Shown: positions 17,242 through 26,548 of the stretch, piece after piece | How positions within the stretch are numbered: position 1 is the first letter of the stretch | Layout of the letters: each line of letters starts with the position of its first letter | Source: Chitinophaga sp. SYP-B3965 | Lineage (GTDB): Bacteria > Bacteroidota > Bacteroidia > Chitinophagales > Chitinophagaceae | Assembly: GCF_009647655.1 (NCBI RefSeq) | Contig: NZ_WJFD01000001.1 | Location: forward strand, 1,178,001 to 1,242,000 | Direction: 5' to 3' | Length of the DNA: 64,000 nucleotides | Translations under genes and position numbers: made by a program | The notes under the pieces: model-generated | The model's database searches: none | Told to the model about the DNA's origin: nothing | What the model saw: the letters and a program-made list of their open reading frames with translations, nothing else

Positions 17242-18393
17242 ATGAAAACAGAGATCACTGCCATATTATATAAACACGTTCGGGAAGAGGAGATAAGCCC
17301 GGAAGAAGGCGTGTTGCTGGAGGCCTGGCTGCAACAGTCAGCGGCCAACCGGGCCGTATTTGAGCAGATACAGGATGAAGGTGAGATAGACCGCTACCTT
17401 GCGGTTATGCTGGACTTTCAGCATACCGAAAACGCATTTCAATTATTCAGGGAGAATAAGCTTACAAAACGCAGCATACCATTATATCGCAGATGGTGGG
17501 CGGCAGCATCCGTTTTATTATTACTGGGCGCCGGCTCGTACTTTTTTGCCAACCGCTCACAGCACGTGATGCCCGTTGCGGCAGTATCGGATATTCAGCC
17601 CGGCAAAGCAGGCGCCATCCTCACTTTGGCTGACGGCTCTGAGATCCTGCTGGACACGATGCAGAATGGGAGCGTGGCTATACAAGGCGGTGTAATTGCG
17701 AAAGTAACAAACGGCAAACTCTCTTATGAAGGAAATGGTGACCAGCCCTTGTATAATAAGATCGCTATACCCAAAGCCCGCCAATACCAGCTGAGATTAC
17801 CTGATGGTACGATCGTATGGCTGAATTCAGCCAGTACGATCCGCTATCCCACTGCCTTCACAGGTCATGAACGAAAAGTGGAGATCACAGGAGAAGCTTA
17901 CTTTGAAGTAGCGAAAAACAAGGAAATGCCATTTGTGGTGAATGTTAATAATAAGATGGCGGTAGAAGTATTGGGCACGCATTTCAATATCAATGCCTAT
18001 CAGAATGGAGATAACATTGCCACCACTTTGCTGGAGGGTGCTGTAAAGATAGTAAGAGGTAATGAGCAACGTGTTATCAGGCCGGGAGAACAGGCGCAGG
18101 TGAATACGCATATTGAGGTGACCAATAAGATAGATACCAGCCAGGTAATGGCGTGGAGGAACGGTATGTTCAACTTTGAAAACACTTCGCTGTTAGAAGT
18201 AATGCGGCAACTGGAACGCTGGTACGATATTGACGTGGTATATGAAAAAGGTATACCGGACATAGACCTGATAGGCAAAATGACAAGGGATGTGCCGCTG
18301 AATGGCTTACTGAAGAATCTAAAGGAACTAGGGGTGAATTACAGACTGGAAGGCCGCATATTGACGGTGCTGCCAGGGAATGCAAAGGAGTAA
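17242..18393 (+). CDS. FecR-family anti-sigma factor
   Basis: A 383-residue single-pass inner-membrane protein. The cytoplasmic N-terminal ~83 residues bind the sigma factor; one helix follows (about 85-101, WWAAASVLLLLGAGSYFF); the periplasmic part contains the FecR domain (about 117-275, with LPDGTIVWLNSASTIRYP and GEAYFEVAKNKEMPF) and a C-terminal DUF4974 domain (FNFENTSLLEVMRQLERWYD). The DUF4974/STN-like part is thought to contact the STN domain of the receptor. It lies between the sigma gene and the STN-containing SusC gene, as expected. Confidence 0.93.
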   Translation: MKTEITAILYKHVREEEISPEEGVLLEAWLQQSAANRAVFEQIQDEGEIDRYLAVMLDFQHTENAFQLFRENKLTKRSIPLYRRWWAAASVLLLLGAGSYFFANRSQHVMPVAAVSDIQPGKAGAILTLADGSEILLDTMQNGSVAIQGGVIAKVTNGKLSYEGNGDQPLYNKIAIPKARQYQLRLPDGTIVWLNSASTIRYPTAFTGHERKVEITGEAYFEVAKNKEMPFVVNVNNKMAVEVLGTHFNINAYQNGDNIATTLLEGAVKIVRGNEQRVIRPGEQAQVNTHIEVTNKIDTSQVMAWRNGMFNFENTSLLEVMRQLERWYDIDVVYEKGIPDIDLIGKMTRDVPLNGLLKNLKELGVNYRLEGRILTVLPGNAKE

Positions 18394-18453
18394 ACAATAC
18401 ACGCAATATATCATGCAATTTCAATAGCCTTCGTGGCTAAAGGGGGAAAGTAT

Positions 18454-18512
18454 GCCCGCTTCAAACAAAGAGCCGGATACCGACTGGAATCGGTAACCGG
18501 CGACGTTCGGGC
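18454..18512 (+). promoter_or_regulatory. Structured RNA element in the FecR-SusC spacer
   Basis: GCCGG-A-TACCGA (18472-18483) pairs with TCGGTA-A-CCGGC (18490-18501), giving 11 base pairs with one A/A mismatch and a six-base loop. An outer helix GCCCG (18454-18458) / CGGGC (18508-18512) closes it. No T-run follows. It ends 50 bases before the susC ATG, so it may protect or regulate the susC message, or separate it from the regulatory genes. Confidence 0.5.
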
Positions 18513-18562
18513 TTGAACCAATGACATCTAACCATTTTTTCTCAACCAAACATTCACAATTT

Positions 18563-21500
18563 ATGCAAAAAACTGCGGATTGTGGTGTGCGCTTTTTCCG
18601 TGTGCCCATTGGGCATCCGGTTTGCGGCAGGCATCACACGCTAACCAAAATCGTCATGGTTATGAAGCTAACCATCTTCTTTCTGACTACTGTTCTTGTT
18701 CATGCCTATGCCTCCGGCAGCGCACAAACGGTCACACTGTCCGGCAAAGACCTGCCGTTGAAACAGGTTTTCACTGCTATTGAAAAGCAGACGGGGTATG
18801 TAGTGCTTAGCAGTAAGGACCTTATTGCCAGCCGTAAATCTATTTCCCTGGATGCCTACAACCTGCAGTTAAATGATCTGCTGAACATTGTGTTGAAAGA
18901 CATTCCGTTCAAGTATGATATCCAGGGTAAAACTATTTTTATCTCCCGAAAACCAGCAACCTCTCCTCCCGCCACTTTTCCCATGCTGCCACCGGTGCCA
19001 CCGCTGAATATCAAAGTCATCAACCGGGCAGGTGTTCCGCTTTCAGGTGCTTCCGTCGTCAACAAAAAGAAAAGGCGGTCCGGTATAACGGATGCCACTG
19101 GTATGCTGCACTTAGACGTTTCTCCCGGAGACGTGATCGAGGTGTCCTACATTGGTTATGAAACCAGGTCCGTTCCTGTCACCGAAACCCTTGCTTATGC
19201 CACCAGCCTTATTATTCAATTGGAACCTTCGGTTACCGTGCTGGAAAATGTGCAGGTGGTGGTTAACACCGGTTATCAGCGCATCCGGCCGGAGCAGAGT
19301 ACAGGAGCGATCTCGCAGATCACCACGAAGGAATATGAATCGCAGATCAGTACGGATTTCCTGTCTGGCCTCAATGGAAAAGTATCCGGCCTGCTCATCA
19401 ACAATGATATCAAATTCAACAGTACGGTGAATGGCGTTCCTTCTTCCAAAAGTCTCTTTAATATCCGCGGTATTTCTACCATCACGGGCAATCAAAATCC
19501 ACTGATCGTGATTGACGGATTTCCTACGGAGCTATCGTTGAGTATGATAGATCCTAATGAGATCAAATCCATCACCATCCTCAAAGATGCGGCGGCTGCC
19601 ACGGTTTACGGGGTGCGTGCATCCAACGGTGTGATCGTGATCGAAAGGAAGAAGGCGACAGCAGGGCATCCCAGGATGAATTTCCGTGCTACTACCAGTT
19701 TTACGCCTGCAGATGATTATACCCGTTACCGCTGGGCGAAAGACGGCTCAGCGATCAATGTGGGGTATGATCAGGACATCAATAAGAACAGTATAGATGC
19801 TACTACCTGGAATCGCCTGAACACCAGTAACAGCGCCAATGCAGAAACGCCGGCGTACTACATTATGGCGCAGCAGGCTGCCTCCATCATCACACCGGAT
19901 CAGGCTTCCAGGGCATTCGATGCGCTGAAAGATCATAATAATTCGGCGGAATACGGCAAGCTCTTCCAACGTACCGCCTCTATCCAAAATTATCACCTGG
20001 ATGTGTCCGGCGGCAGTAGCAATGCTACTTATTATTTTACGGCCAATTACGCGCGTAACAAACTCGCTCAGATAAATAATGATAACAACCGGATCATTCT
20101 TTCCGGCAGAACCACGTTGCAGCTCTCTGAACGCTTGTCTGCAGAGCTGATGACAGACTACCAGGAAAACCGCGAGAATGCTGCGCCCGTTCCAGATATC
20201 AACAGCATTTATCCCTATGAGCGGCTGCAGGATGCAAACGGGAAACCTATGCCCATTATCAGTGGTTCTACTATCAACCCGTTCTATAACAAGGTAATGA
20301 TGGATAACGGGCTACTGGATTACCTGTATTATCCCATGACAGACGTGCATGAAATAAACGACAGAACGCGCAGCACCAGCAACAGAACTACCCTCAATTT
20401 TAATTATAAACTGCTGCCGGGTATTACGGTCACATTAGGTGGTATTTACGAAGGTAACACCATCAATCTCCGTCATAACGCCTCTGAAAGATCTTCAGAA
20501 GCACACCAGTATATAGACAGCTATGTTACGCAGAATACAGATGGAAGCCTTGTTTTTAATATTCCCAAAGGCGGATTCCTGCGTGAACAAAATACAAAGA
20601 CGAGCAGCTATACCATTCGTGCGCAGCTGAACTACGACAAAACGATCGGTAAGGACCATGCCATCAACGGCATTGCGGGTGCAGAAGTAAGGAACCTCAC
20701 CCAACAGGGAAGCAGTGCTGCTTACTTTGGTTACAATGATGAAACTTTGCTGCAGCAGCCCATCAACTATGATGGTATTGCCAACAGCACTATCATCGGT
20801 TCATTTGTAAACCGCCGCAACATCAATTATGCCAACCTGTTTGATCAATTGTACACAGAGGACCGGTTTGTATCCGGGTATTCCAATATCGTGTACACTT
20901 ACAAAAGAAGGTATTCACTGACCGGTAGTATCCGCATTGATCAGTCTAACCTTTTTGGTACGGATCCAAAGTATCGCTACAAACCATTATGGTCAGTAGG
21001 TGGTGCATGGAATATTGCCAATGAGCATTTCATGCAGGGCGCCCCCTGGCTGAAACAGCTGAAACTGCGTGCAGCATATGGTTTTAACGGGAACGTTGCC
21101 AAACTCTCACTTCCACAGGTCATTGCACAGAGTTATCTGAACACCTATACCACACCTTACTCCGATGCCCTGCGCTTGTTCGCCAATGCTAACAGTGGCC
21201 TGCGTTGGGAACAAACGAAGAATGTGAATGTCGGCCTCGATTATGGTATCCTGGATAATGTGAGCGGCAGTATAGACTTCTATCACAAGAACAGTACAGA
21301 CCTGCTGGCCAGCGGACAGATCGATCCTACCATTGGTACGAGTCCTTCTTTCATCAACAATGCTTCCATCAACAACCAGGGGATGGAAATAACGCTGCGG
21401 TCAGACTGGATCAAAAAAGCAAATGTGAACTGGAATACAGGTTTCGTGCTTTCCTACAACACCAGCAAAGTGTTGAAGATCTATCAGAACCTCACGTTAT

Positions 21501-22162
21501 GGCCCTCCAGCACAAATGCCGCAGGGTATGTGGAAGGCCAGCCGGTAGGAGCTTTATATGCCTATCGTTATGCCGGCCTGGATGCCAATGGCATGCCGAT
21601 GGTACGGGATGACAAAGGCAATACATCTTCCTCTCTGAATTATGATAATACTTCTGCAGCATTCTATTATACGGGAACTTCTATTCCCACTACTAATATC
21701 GGCCTGAGTAACCGGTTAGACATTGGTAACTTCTATTTCTACTGCATGGTGAGTTATTACGGCGGGTTCAAAGTACAGGTGCCACGTGCTGATCCTGCAG
21801 CTTTCCGTCCGTTAGATGGGGCTGGTAATTACTGGAAAGCACCCGGTGATGAAAAGAACCCTGATGCGGTAATGGCGCTGGCAGGTTTTAATGATTTCTT
21901 TGCAGGAATGGTGTACCGGAATGCGGACAACTATGTCGTGAAAGGTAACTATGTGACCATCCGGGATATCACGGCGTCTTATACTTTTAACAACAGCCTG
22001 TTCCTGAAGCGGATCGGTATGAACCATTTTGAAGTGAAACTGCAGGCATCGAATGTGTGGACGCGTGGGTTGAACAAATACAACTACAGTATGGCAACAG
22101 GCAGTTATGCCAAGCCTTACATCACGCCCACTTATTCAGCAGCGCTCTTTACTAATTTCTAA
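18563..22162 (+). CDS. SusC/RagA TonB-dependent outer-membrane transporter with STN signalling domain
   Basis: A 1199-residue protein from the ATG at 18563 (MQKTADCG); an upstream ATG at 18521 is less likely because it falls closer to the hairpin. A long basic leader precedes a signal-peptide core (KLTIFFLTTVLVHAYASGSA). Next come an STN domain (VTLSGKDLPLKQVFTAIEKQ to KTIFISRK), a carboxypeptidase-regulatory-like domain (LNIKVINRAGVPLSGASVV), a TonB plug (VVNTGYQRI, LFNIRGIST, PLIVIDGFP, ASNGVIVIERK) and a 22-strand-type barrel ending YSAALFTNF. It imports a ligand captured by the SusD partner and signals to FecR. The substrate is unknown; no glycoside hydrolase is present in the operon, so a peptide, metal complex or other ligand is as likely as a glycan. 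Confidence 0.93.
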   Translation: MQKTADCGVRFFRVPIGHPVCGRHHTLTKIVMVMKLTIFFLTTVLVHAYASGSAQTVTLSGKDLPLKQVFTAIEKQTGYVVLSSKDLIASRKSISLDAYNLQLNDLLNIVLKDIPFKYDIQGKTIFISRKPATSPPATFPMLPPVPPLNIKVINRAGVPLSGASVVNKKKRRSGITDATGMLHLDVSPGDVIEVSYIGYETRSVPVTETLAYATSLIIQLEPSVTVLENVQVVVNTGYQRIRPEQSTGAISQITTKEYESQISTDFLSGLNGKVSGLLINNDIKFNSTVNGVPSSKSLFNIRGISTITGNQNPLIVIDGFPTELSLSMIDPNEIKSITILKDAAAATVYGVRASNGVIVIERKKATAGHPRMNFRATTSFTPADDYTRYRWAKDGSAINVGYDQDINKNSIDATTWNRLNTSNSANAETPAYYIMAQQAASIITPDQASRAFDALKDHNNSAEYGKLFQRTASIQNYHLDVSGGSSNATYYFTANYARNKLAQINNDNNRIILSGRTTLQLSERLSAELMTDYQENRENAAPVPDINSIYPYERLQDANGKPMPIISGSTINPFYNKVMMDNGLLDYLYYPMTDVHEINDRTRSTSNRTTLNFNYKLLPGITVTLGGIYEGNTINLRHNASERSSEAHQYIDSYVTQNTDGSLVFNIPKGGFLREQNTKTSSYTIRAQLNYDKTIGKDHAINGIAGAEVRNLTQQGSSAAYFGYNDETLLQQPINYDGIANSTIIGSFVNRRNINYANLFDQLYTEDRFVSGYSNIVYTYKRRYSLTGSIRIDQSNLFGTDPKYRYKPLWSVGGAWNIANEHFMQGAPWLKQLKLRAAYGFNGNVAKLSLPQVIAQSYLNTYTTPYSDALRLFANANSGLRWEQTKNVNVGLDYGILDNVSGSIDFYHKNSTDLLASGQIDPTIGTSPSFINNASINNQGMEITLRSDWIKKANVNWNTGFVLSYNTSKVLKIYQNLTLWPSSTNAAGYVEGQPVGALYAYRYAGLDANGMPMVRDDKGNTSSSLNYDNTSAAFYYTGTSIPTTNIGLSNRLDIGNFYFYCMVSYYGGFKVQVPRADPAAFRPLDGAGNYWKAPGDEKNPDAVMALAGFNDFFAGMVYRNADNYVVKGNYVTIRDITASYTFNNSLFLKRIGMNHFEVKLQASNVWTRGLNKYNYSMATGSYAKPYITPTYSAALFTNF

Positions 22163-22171
22163 ATCTACACT

Positions 22172-23530
22172 ATGTTATACAAAAGATATTTAACAGGATT
22201 TATTGCGCTTGGCTGTTTGGCCATCAGCGCCTGCAACAAATATCTGGACATTACGCCCAAAGGGTTCACTATACTCTCCACCGTTAACAATTATGATCAA
22301 TGGCTGAACGATGCAGATAAACTCGGCGCATCTGCTACCGCGGAACTGAACCTGCTGGCGGATAATGTTGATAATGTAAATATTAAGGTGCCGGCGGTAT
22401 CAGCGAATGAGCTGGTCTATACCTGGGCTCCGCAATTCAATACAGATCTGAAAGCTGCTCCGGCCTGCTGGGGTGCTCACTATGCCAACATCAACAAGTA
22501 CAATACGGTACTGCTGGGTATTGATGATGCAACCGGCGGCACACCGGCAGCGAAAAGGGCACTGAAGGCTGAAGCGTTGCTGGGCAGGGCATTTGAGTAT
22601 TTCTATCTCGTTAATTTATACGGAAAGCCATATGATCCTGCAACGGCAGATAAAGACCTGGGCGTTCCTTTTGTTACGTCTAACGATGTAACGCAGCAAG
22701 TACCGGGAAGAAGTACGGTGAAGGAGATCTATGATCACATCATTGCAGATATCAGCACGGCTTTACCTGATCTGGCGAAAGACAACAGCAAGAACCGCTA
22801 CCGTGGCTCTGTGCCGGCAGCATACAGTGTACTGGCAAGGGTATACCTGTATATGCGGAATTATCCTGAAGCCAGTAAGAATGCAGCACTCGCCATACAA
22901 ACGGGCACGCTTTCTATGTTGGATTTCAGAACCACGCTCCCCAATACGGTAAGTTCGTTAAGTACCAGGCAGGATGCTATCTATTCCCGCAGGCTGATGG
23001 GGTACGAATCGCCGGATTCTGCTTTCCTTAGCAGTTTCAGCAAGAAGGACCTCCGCCTGGCACTGATGTACAGTTCCAGCGATAATTATTCCAGGCGTGG
23101 AAATACGACTTACTTCCCCCTGATAACCAACTACGCCTTGCAGAGCACCAATACCGGCACCTCATTGCCTGAAATGAAACTGATCATTGCAGAGGCTGCG
23201 GCACGTGCCACTGACCTTACTACGGCGCTTACCCAGTTGAACGAAATAAGGGTGATGCGTTTTGCCACTGCGGATTACCAGCCGCTGCAATCAGGTGATC
23301 AGGAAGAGGTATTGGCGTGGGTGCTGCGTGAACGGAACAATGAAATGCCTTATAGCGGATTACGCTGGTTTGATATGCGGCGTTTGGATAAGGAAGAAAA
23401 AATGCCGGTGGTGAACAGGTACGATGCCAGGGGTAATATCATTGCCACGCTTCCGCATGCGGCAGCAGCTTACACGCTGAAGATCCCGGTACAGGTACTC
23501 TATTTTAATCCAGGTATGCAACAAAATTAA
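22172..23530 (+). CDS. SusD/RagB-family ligand-binding surface lipoprotein
   Basis: A 452-residue lipoprotein with lipobox AISAC (Cys21) followed by NKYLDITPKG, the usual SusD start. The tetratricopeptide-like helical fold is suggested by ALLGRAFEYFYLVNLYGKPY, YSVLARVYLYMRNYPEAS and the C-terminal RWFDMRRLDKEE. It forms the lid over the SusC barrel and determines what is bound. It begins nine bases after susC. The protein is somewhat shorter than many SusD proteins (often 500 or more residues), which often goes with small non-glycan ligands, but that is only a hint. Confidence 0.92.
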   Translation: MLYKRYLTGFIALGCLAISACNKYLDITPKGFTILSTVNNYDQWLNDADKLGASATAELNLLADNVDNVNIKVPAVSANELVYTWAPQFNTDLKAAPACWGAHYANINKYNTVLLGIDDATGGTPAAKRALKAEALLGRAFEYFYLVNLYGKPYDPATADKDLGVPFVTSNDVTQQVPGRSTVKEIYDHIIADISTALPDLAKDNSKNRYRGSVPAAYSVLARVYLYMRNYPEASKNAALAIQTGTLSMLDFRTTLPNTVSSLSTRQDAIYSRRLMGYESPDSAFLSSFSKKDLRLALMYSSSDNYSRRGNTTYFPLITNYALQSTNTGTSLPEMKLIIAEAAARATDLTTALTQLNEIRVMRFATADYQPLQSGDQEEVLAWVLRERNNEMPYSGLRWFDMRRLDKEEKMPVVNRYDARGNIIATLPHAAAAYTLKIPVQVLYFNPGMQQN

Positions 23531-23537
23531 TTCCTGC

Positions 23538-24446
23538 ATGATGAACAAGAACACCATTTTACTTTGCTGGATGCTGGTTATACTGGCATCCTGCAGCAAA
23601 GACAACGATAAAGTAGTAATACCAGCGGGCAGCATTTCTTTTGCCCGGCTCCAGGTATCAGATACGATATTACTGAATTTGCCTGTCGAAAATGATTCAG
23701 TAGCTATTGTGAACATAAACGCCATAGCCAATGCACCCATTGCGGGGGATCATAACGTCACCTTTGCCGTGGATAATGAGAAGCTGACGGAATATAAGGC
23801 GAAGTATGGCGAGGCATTGTTGCTGCCAGCTAACTCGTGGCATTTTTACCAGCCTTCCTGTAATATCGGGGGGCCGGCTTCAGAGATCAACATTGTGCAG
23901 GGCACAAAGTTGAAATCACTCACCACTTATGTGTTGCCGATCGTTATCCAATCCGTAGATGGTATCGAAGGCGATGCCGCGAAAGATCAGACGCTTTTTA
24001 TTGTAGTCAAAACCGGCAGGTCTTCTGTTATCTCAAAGGCAGGCTGGAAGATCCAAAGCGTGTCTTCTGAAGACCTGTTCAATCCGGCGCGCAACCTCCT
24101 GGACGATGATGTGAATAGCTTATGGTCAACAGAAGATGGCATACCGCAACATGTAGTGCTGGACCTTGATGGCACGATAGATTTCAGTGCAGTGACCTAT
24201 CGTACGCCTGCGCCGTTCTACACACAACAAGGTGGTTATGTAAAGCAGTTAAAGATCGAAATAAGCATGGATGGTTTAAACTGGGAGGATAAAGGAACGT
24301 ATGGCGGGCAAACCAGCGATGCTAAACAGGTTGTTGCAACGGGAAACTGCACGGCCCGGTATCTGAAATTCACTATACTTTCTATAGAACCTTTCTTCGG
24401 CGCTTATAACATAGCGTTGATCGGAGACATAGGTCTAATGCCATAA
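23538..24446 (+). CDS. Surface lipoprotein with DUF1735 (BT_3987-like) and F5/8 type C domains
   Basis: A 302-residue lipoprotein with lipobox ILASC (Cys19). Residues about 30-155 form a DUF1735-like immunoglobulin-type domain (VENDSVAIVNINAIANAP, KYGEALLLPANSWHFY, VLPIVIQSVDG). Residues about 165-300 form a discoidin/F5-8C domain (NLLDDDVNSLWSTED, PQHVVLDLDG, VKQLKIEISMDGLNWED, ARYLKFTIL). Such proteins accompany SusCD pairs and bind carbohydrate or other ligands at the cell surface. It starts seven bases after susD. A third ligand-binding component of the uptake system is the likely role. Confidence 0.85.
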   Translation: MMNKNTILLCWMLVILASCSKDNDKVVIPAGSISFARLQVSDTILLNLPVENDSVAIVNINAIANAPIAGDHNVTFAVDNEKLTEYKAKYGEALLLPANSWHFYQPSCNIGGPASEINIVQGTKLKSLTTYVLPIVIQSVDGIEGDAAKDQTLFIVVKTGRSSVISKAGWKIQSVSSEDLFNPARNLLDDDVNSLWSTEDGIPQHVVLDLDGTIDFSAVTYRTPAPFYTQQGGYVKQLKIEISMDGLNWEDKGTYGGQTSDAKQVVATGNCTARYLKFTILSIEPFFGAYNIALIGDIGLMP

Positions 24447-24458
24447 AATAATCTCCAT

Positions 24459-25601
24459 ATGAAAATAATGAAAATTTACAGGAATTTTTTCCTGACGGGA
24501 ATGGTATGCCTGCCTGTATTGGCAAACGCCCAAAGCAAAGACTATCTCCTCAACGTAAAATTGAATGAAAGCTCGGATGCAGTGAAAGCATACCTGATGC
24601 AGGAAAATAGGGTGGATTCGGTTGATGTGGTAAAGGGTAAATGCCAGTTTAAAGGTGCTGTGGAAGCTGCTGCGAGAGTAAACCTGATAGTAGTGCATAA
24701 AAACGCCAGTCCTTTAGACAGGGATGCACTGAATTTTTATTTAGAAAGCGGGAAGACCGATATCAATGGCAGCGAAAATATCGGGGAGGCCACCATTAGC
24801 GGATCGAAGATCAATGAGAGCCTTAAAAAGTACGAACAACAGCTGGCGCCCGTTCAAAAACAAGTGAATGATGTGATCATGGCGTTAACGGCAAGGGGAG
24901 AGACGGAGAAAACGGAAGCTTTTATGGAAAGCTGGAAGAAGTTGTATGAAGAGGCTATGCTAAAACAACACAACTTCCGCGCGGCATATATTCAGCAGCA
25001 TCCGGATGAAACCTTCAGCCTGATCGTTTTGAGAGATATGATCAATACACGGCTGATGAATGGTGAATTTGATCCGGCTGTAACACCGGTTTTCGGTCAT
25101 CTTTCGGAAAGGATACGTACTACTGAAATGGGGGTGGCGCTGAAAAAGGATCTTGACAGAGAGAAAGGCTCTCTGGTAGGGGTAACTGCACCCGATTTTA
25201 CACAGAATGATGTGAACGATAAGCCTGTTAGCCTGAAAGATTTCCGCGGTAAATATGTGTTGCTGGACTTCTGGGCTTCCTGGTGTGTGCCTTGCCGCAA
25301 GGAGAATCCCCATGTGGTAAAAGCCTATGCAAACTTTTCAGACAAAGGGTTTACCGTGCTCAGTGTTTCGCTGGATATGCCTGGTGAAAAGGATAAATGG
25401 CTGGCTGCTATAAAAGATGATGGTCTTGCATGGACGAATGTTTCCGACCTGAAAGGCTGGAATAACGAGTTGGTGAAATTGTATAGCATCAGAGGTGTGC
25501 CGCAGAATTTCCTGATAGACCCTAATGGGAAGATCGTTGCGAAAGGCTTAAGAGGAGAGGACCTGGAAAAGAAACTGGCGGAGATTTTAAGTAAACAATA
25601 A
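24459..25601 (+). CDS. TlpA-family thiol-disulfide oxidoreductase with DUF4369-like domain (operon copy)
   Basis: A 380-residue exported protein, signal peptide about 1-24 (PVLANA), then a DUF4369-like beta domain, a helical middle, and a thioredoxin fold with active site WASWCVPCRKE (Cys276, Cys279) and GVPQNFLID. It has the same length and layout as the protein at 5847-6989. The start may instead be the ATG at 24468. Lying within the SusCD operon, it probably keeps thiols of an operon product or of an imported cysteine-containing ligand reduced. TlpA proteins next to SusCD pairs are frequent in Bacteroidota, but their clients are seldom known. Confidence 0.9.
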   Translation: MKIMKIYRNFFLTGMVCLPVLANAQSKDYLLNVKLNESSDAVKAYLMQENRVDSVDVVKGKCQFKGAVEAAARVNLIVVHKNASPLDRDALNFYLESGKTDINGSENIGEATISGSKINESLKKYEQQLAPVQKQVNDVIMALTARGETEKTEAFMESWKKLYEEAMLKQHNFRAAYIQQHPDETFSLIVLRDMINTRLMNGEFDPAVTPVFGHLSERIRTTEMGVALKKDLDREKGSLVGVTAPDFTQNDVNDKPVSLKDFRGKYVLLDFWASWCVPCRKENPHVVKAYANFSDKGFTVLSVSLDMPGEKDKWLAAIKDDGLAWTNVSDLKGWNNELVKLYSIRGVPQNFLIDPNGKIVAKGLRGEDLEKKLAEILSKQ

Positions 25602-25611
25602 ATCAAACTAC

Positions 25612-26541
25612 GTGAAACAAAGCATTGTTAAAATTGAGCATCTTTCTCATAAATACACCCGGGACTGGGCGATCCGTGATATCAGTTTTGATATTGATAA
25701 AGTGGGGATACTGGGACTTCTTGGATCAAACGGCGCCGGTAAGTCTACCACGATGAATATTCTTTGCGGGGTATTGAATCAAACAGAAGGCAATGTTTTT
25801 ATCAACGGCATCAACATCAGGGAAAAACCGGAAGAGACGAAAAAACTGCTTGGTTTCTTACCGCAAAATGCACCACTGCACCTGGAATTGACGGTAGAAG
25901 AATACCTGACTTACTGCGCCGCTATAAGGGACGTAGCAAAAGATAAAGTGAAAAAAGCGGTAGAGGAGGTCATGGAAAAATGTGGTCTTACACATTTTCG
26001 CAAACGGGTATTGCGCAATCTTTCCGGTGGCTACCGCCAGCGTGCCGGTATTGCGCAGGCCATCATTCATAAACCCCGGCTGGTAGTACTGGATGAGCCC
26101 ACCAATGGACTGGACCCTAATCAAATACTGGAAGTGAGGAAACTGATCCGCGAGATCGGGGAAGAAAGAGCTGTGATATTTTCTACCCATATCCTTTCAG
26201 AAGTACAAGCTATCTGTAAAGAAGTGAAGATGATCGAGAGCGGCCAGATGGTATTTGCGGATACGATGGATGCTTTTAACAATTATGTGCTGCCGGATTC
26301 TATGCTGCTTGCTATGGATAATCCACCTGCTGCCGAAGAACTGAGTGCTATACCAGGCATTACGGGGGTTGAATTCCTCAATGACAGAAGCATCCGGTTA
26401 CGTTTTTCTGCGGATAAGGATGTACCCAAACGGGTTATTACGCATGCCGTTCAACAAGGATGGGAATTAACGGAACTGGTGCAGGAAAGAACATCCCTGG
26501 ATGAAGTTTTTGCGCAATTATCCAAAAAAACAAAAAGATAA
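25612..26541 (+). CDS. ABC transporter ATP-binding protein (GldA/CcmA-like)
   Basis: A 309-residue ATPase with a GTG start at 25612, ten bases after the preceding stop. Walker A GSNGAGKST is at 38-46, signature LSGGYRQR at 137-144, Walker B LVVLDEP at 157-163 with Glu162, and the switch His in FSTHILSE. A C-terminal extension of about 90 residues follows. This is the drug/lipid-exporter (DRA) class, which also contains GldA of the gliding-associated transporter. The next gene encodes the matching permease fused to a GldG-like domain, so these two form one transporter. Confidence 0.93.
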   Translation: MKQSIVKIEHLSHKYTRDWAIRDISFDIDKVGILGLLGSNGAGKSTTMNILCGVLNQTEGNVFINGINIREKPEETKKLLGFLPQNAPLHLELTVEEYLTYCAAIRDVAKDKVKKAVEEVMEKCGLTHFRKRVLRNLSGGYRQRAGIAQAIIHKPRLVVLDEPTNGLDPNQILEVRKLIREIGEERAVIFSTHILSEVQAICKEVKMIESGQMVFADTMDAFNNYVLPDSMLLAMDNPPAAEELSAIPGITGVEFLNDRSIRLRFSADKDVPKRVITHAVQQGWELTELVQERTSLDEVFAQLSKKTKR

Positions 26542-26548
26542 AATATTC

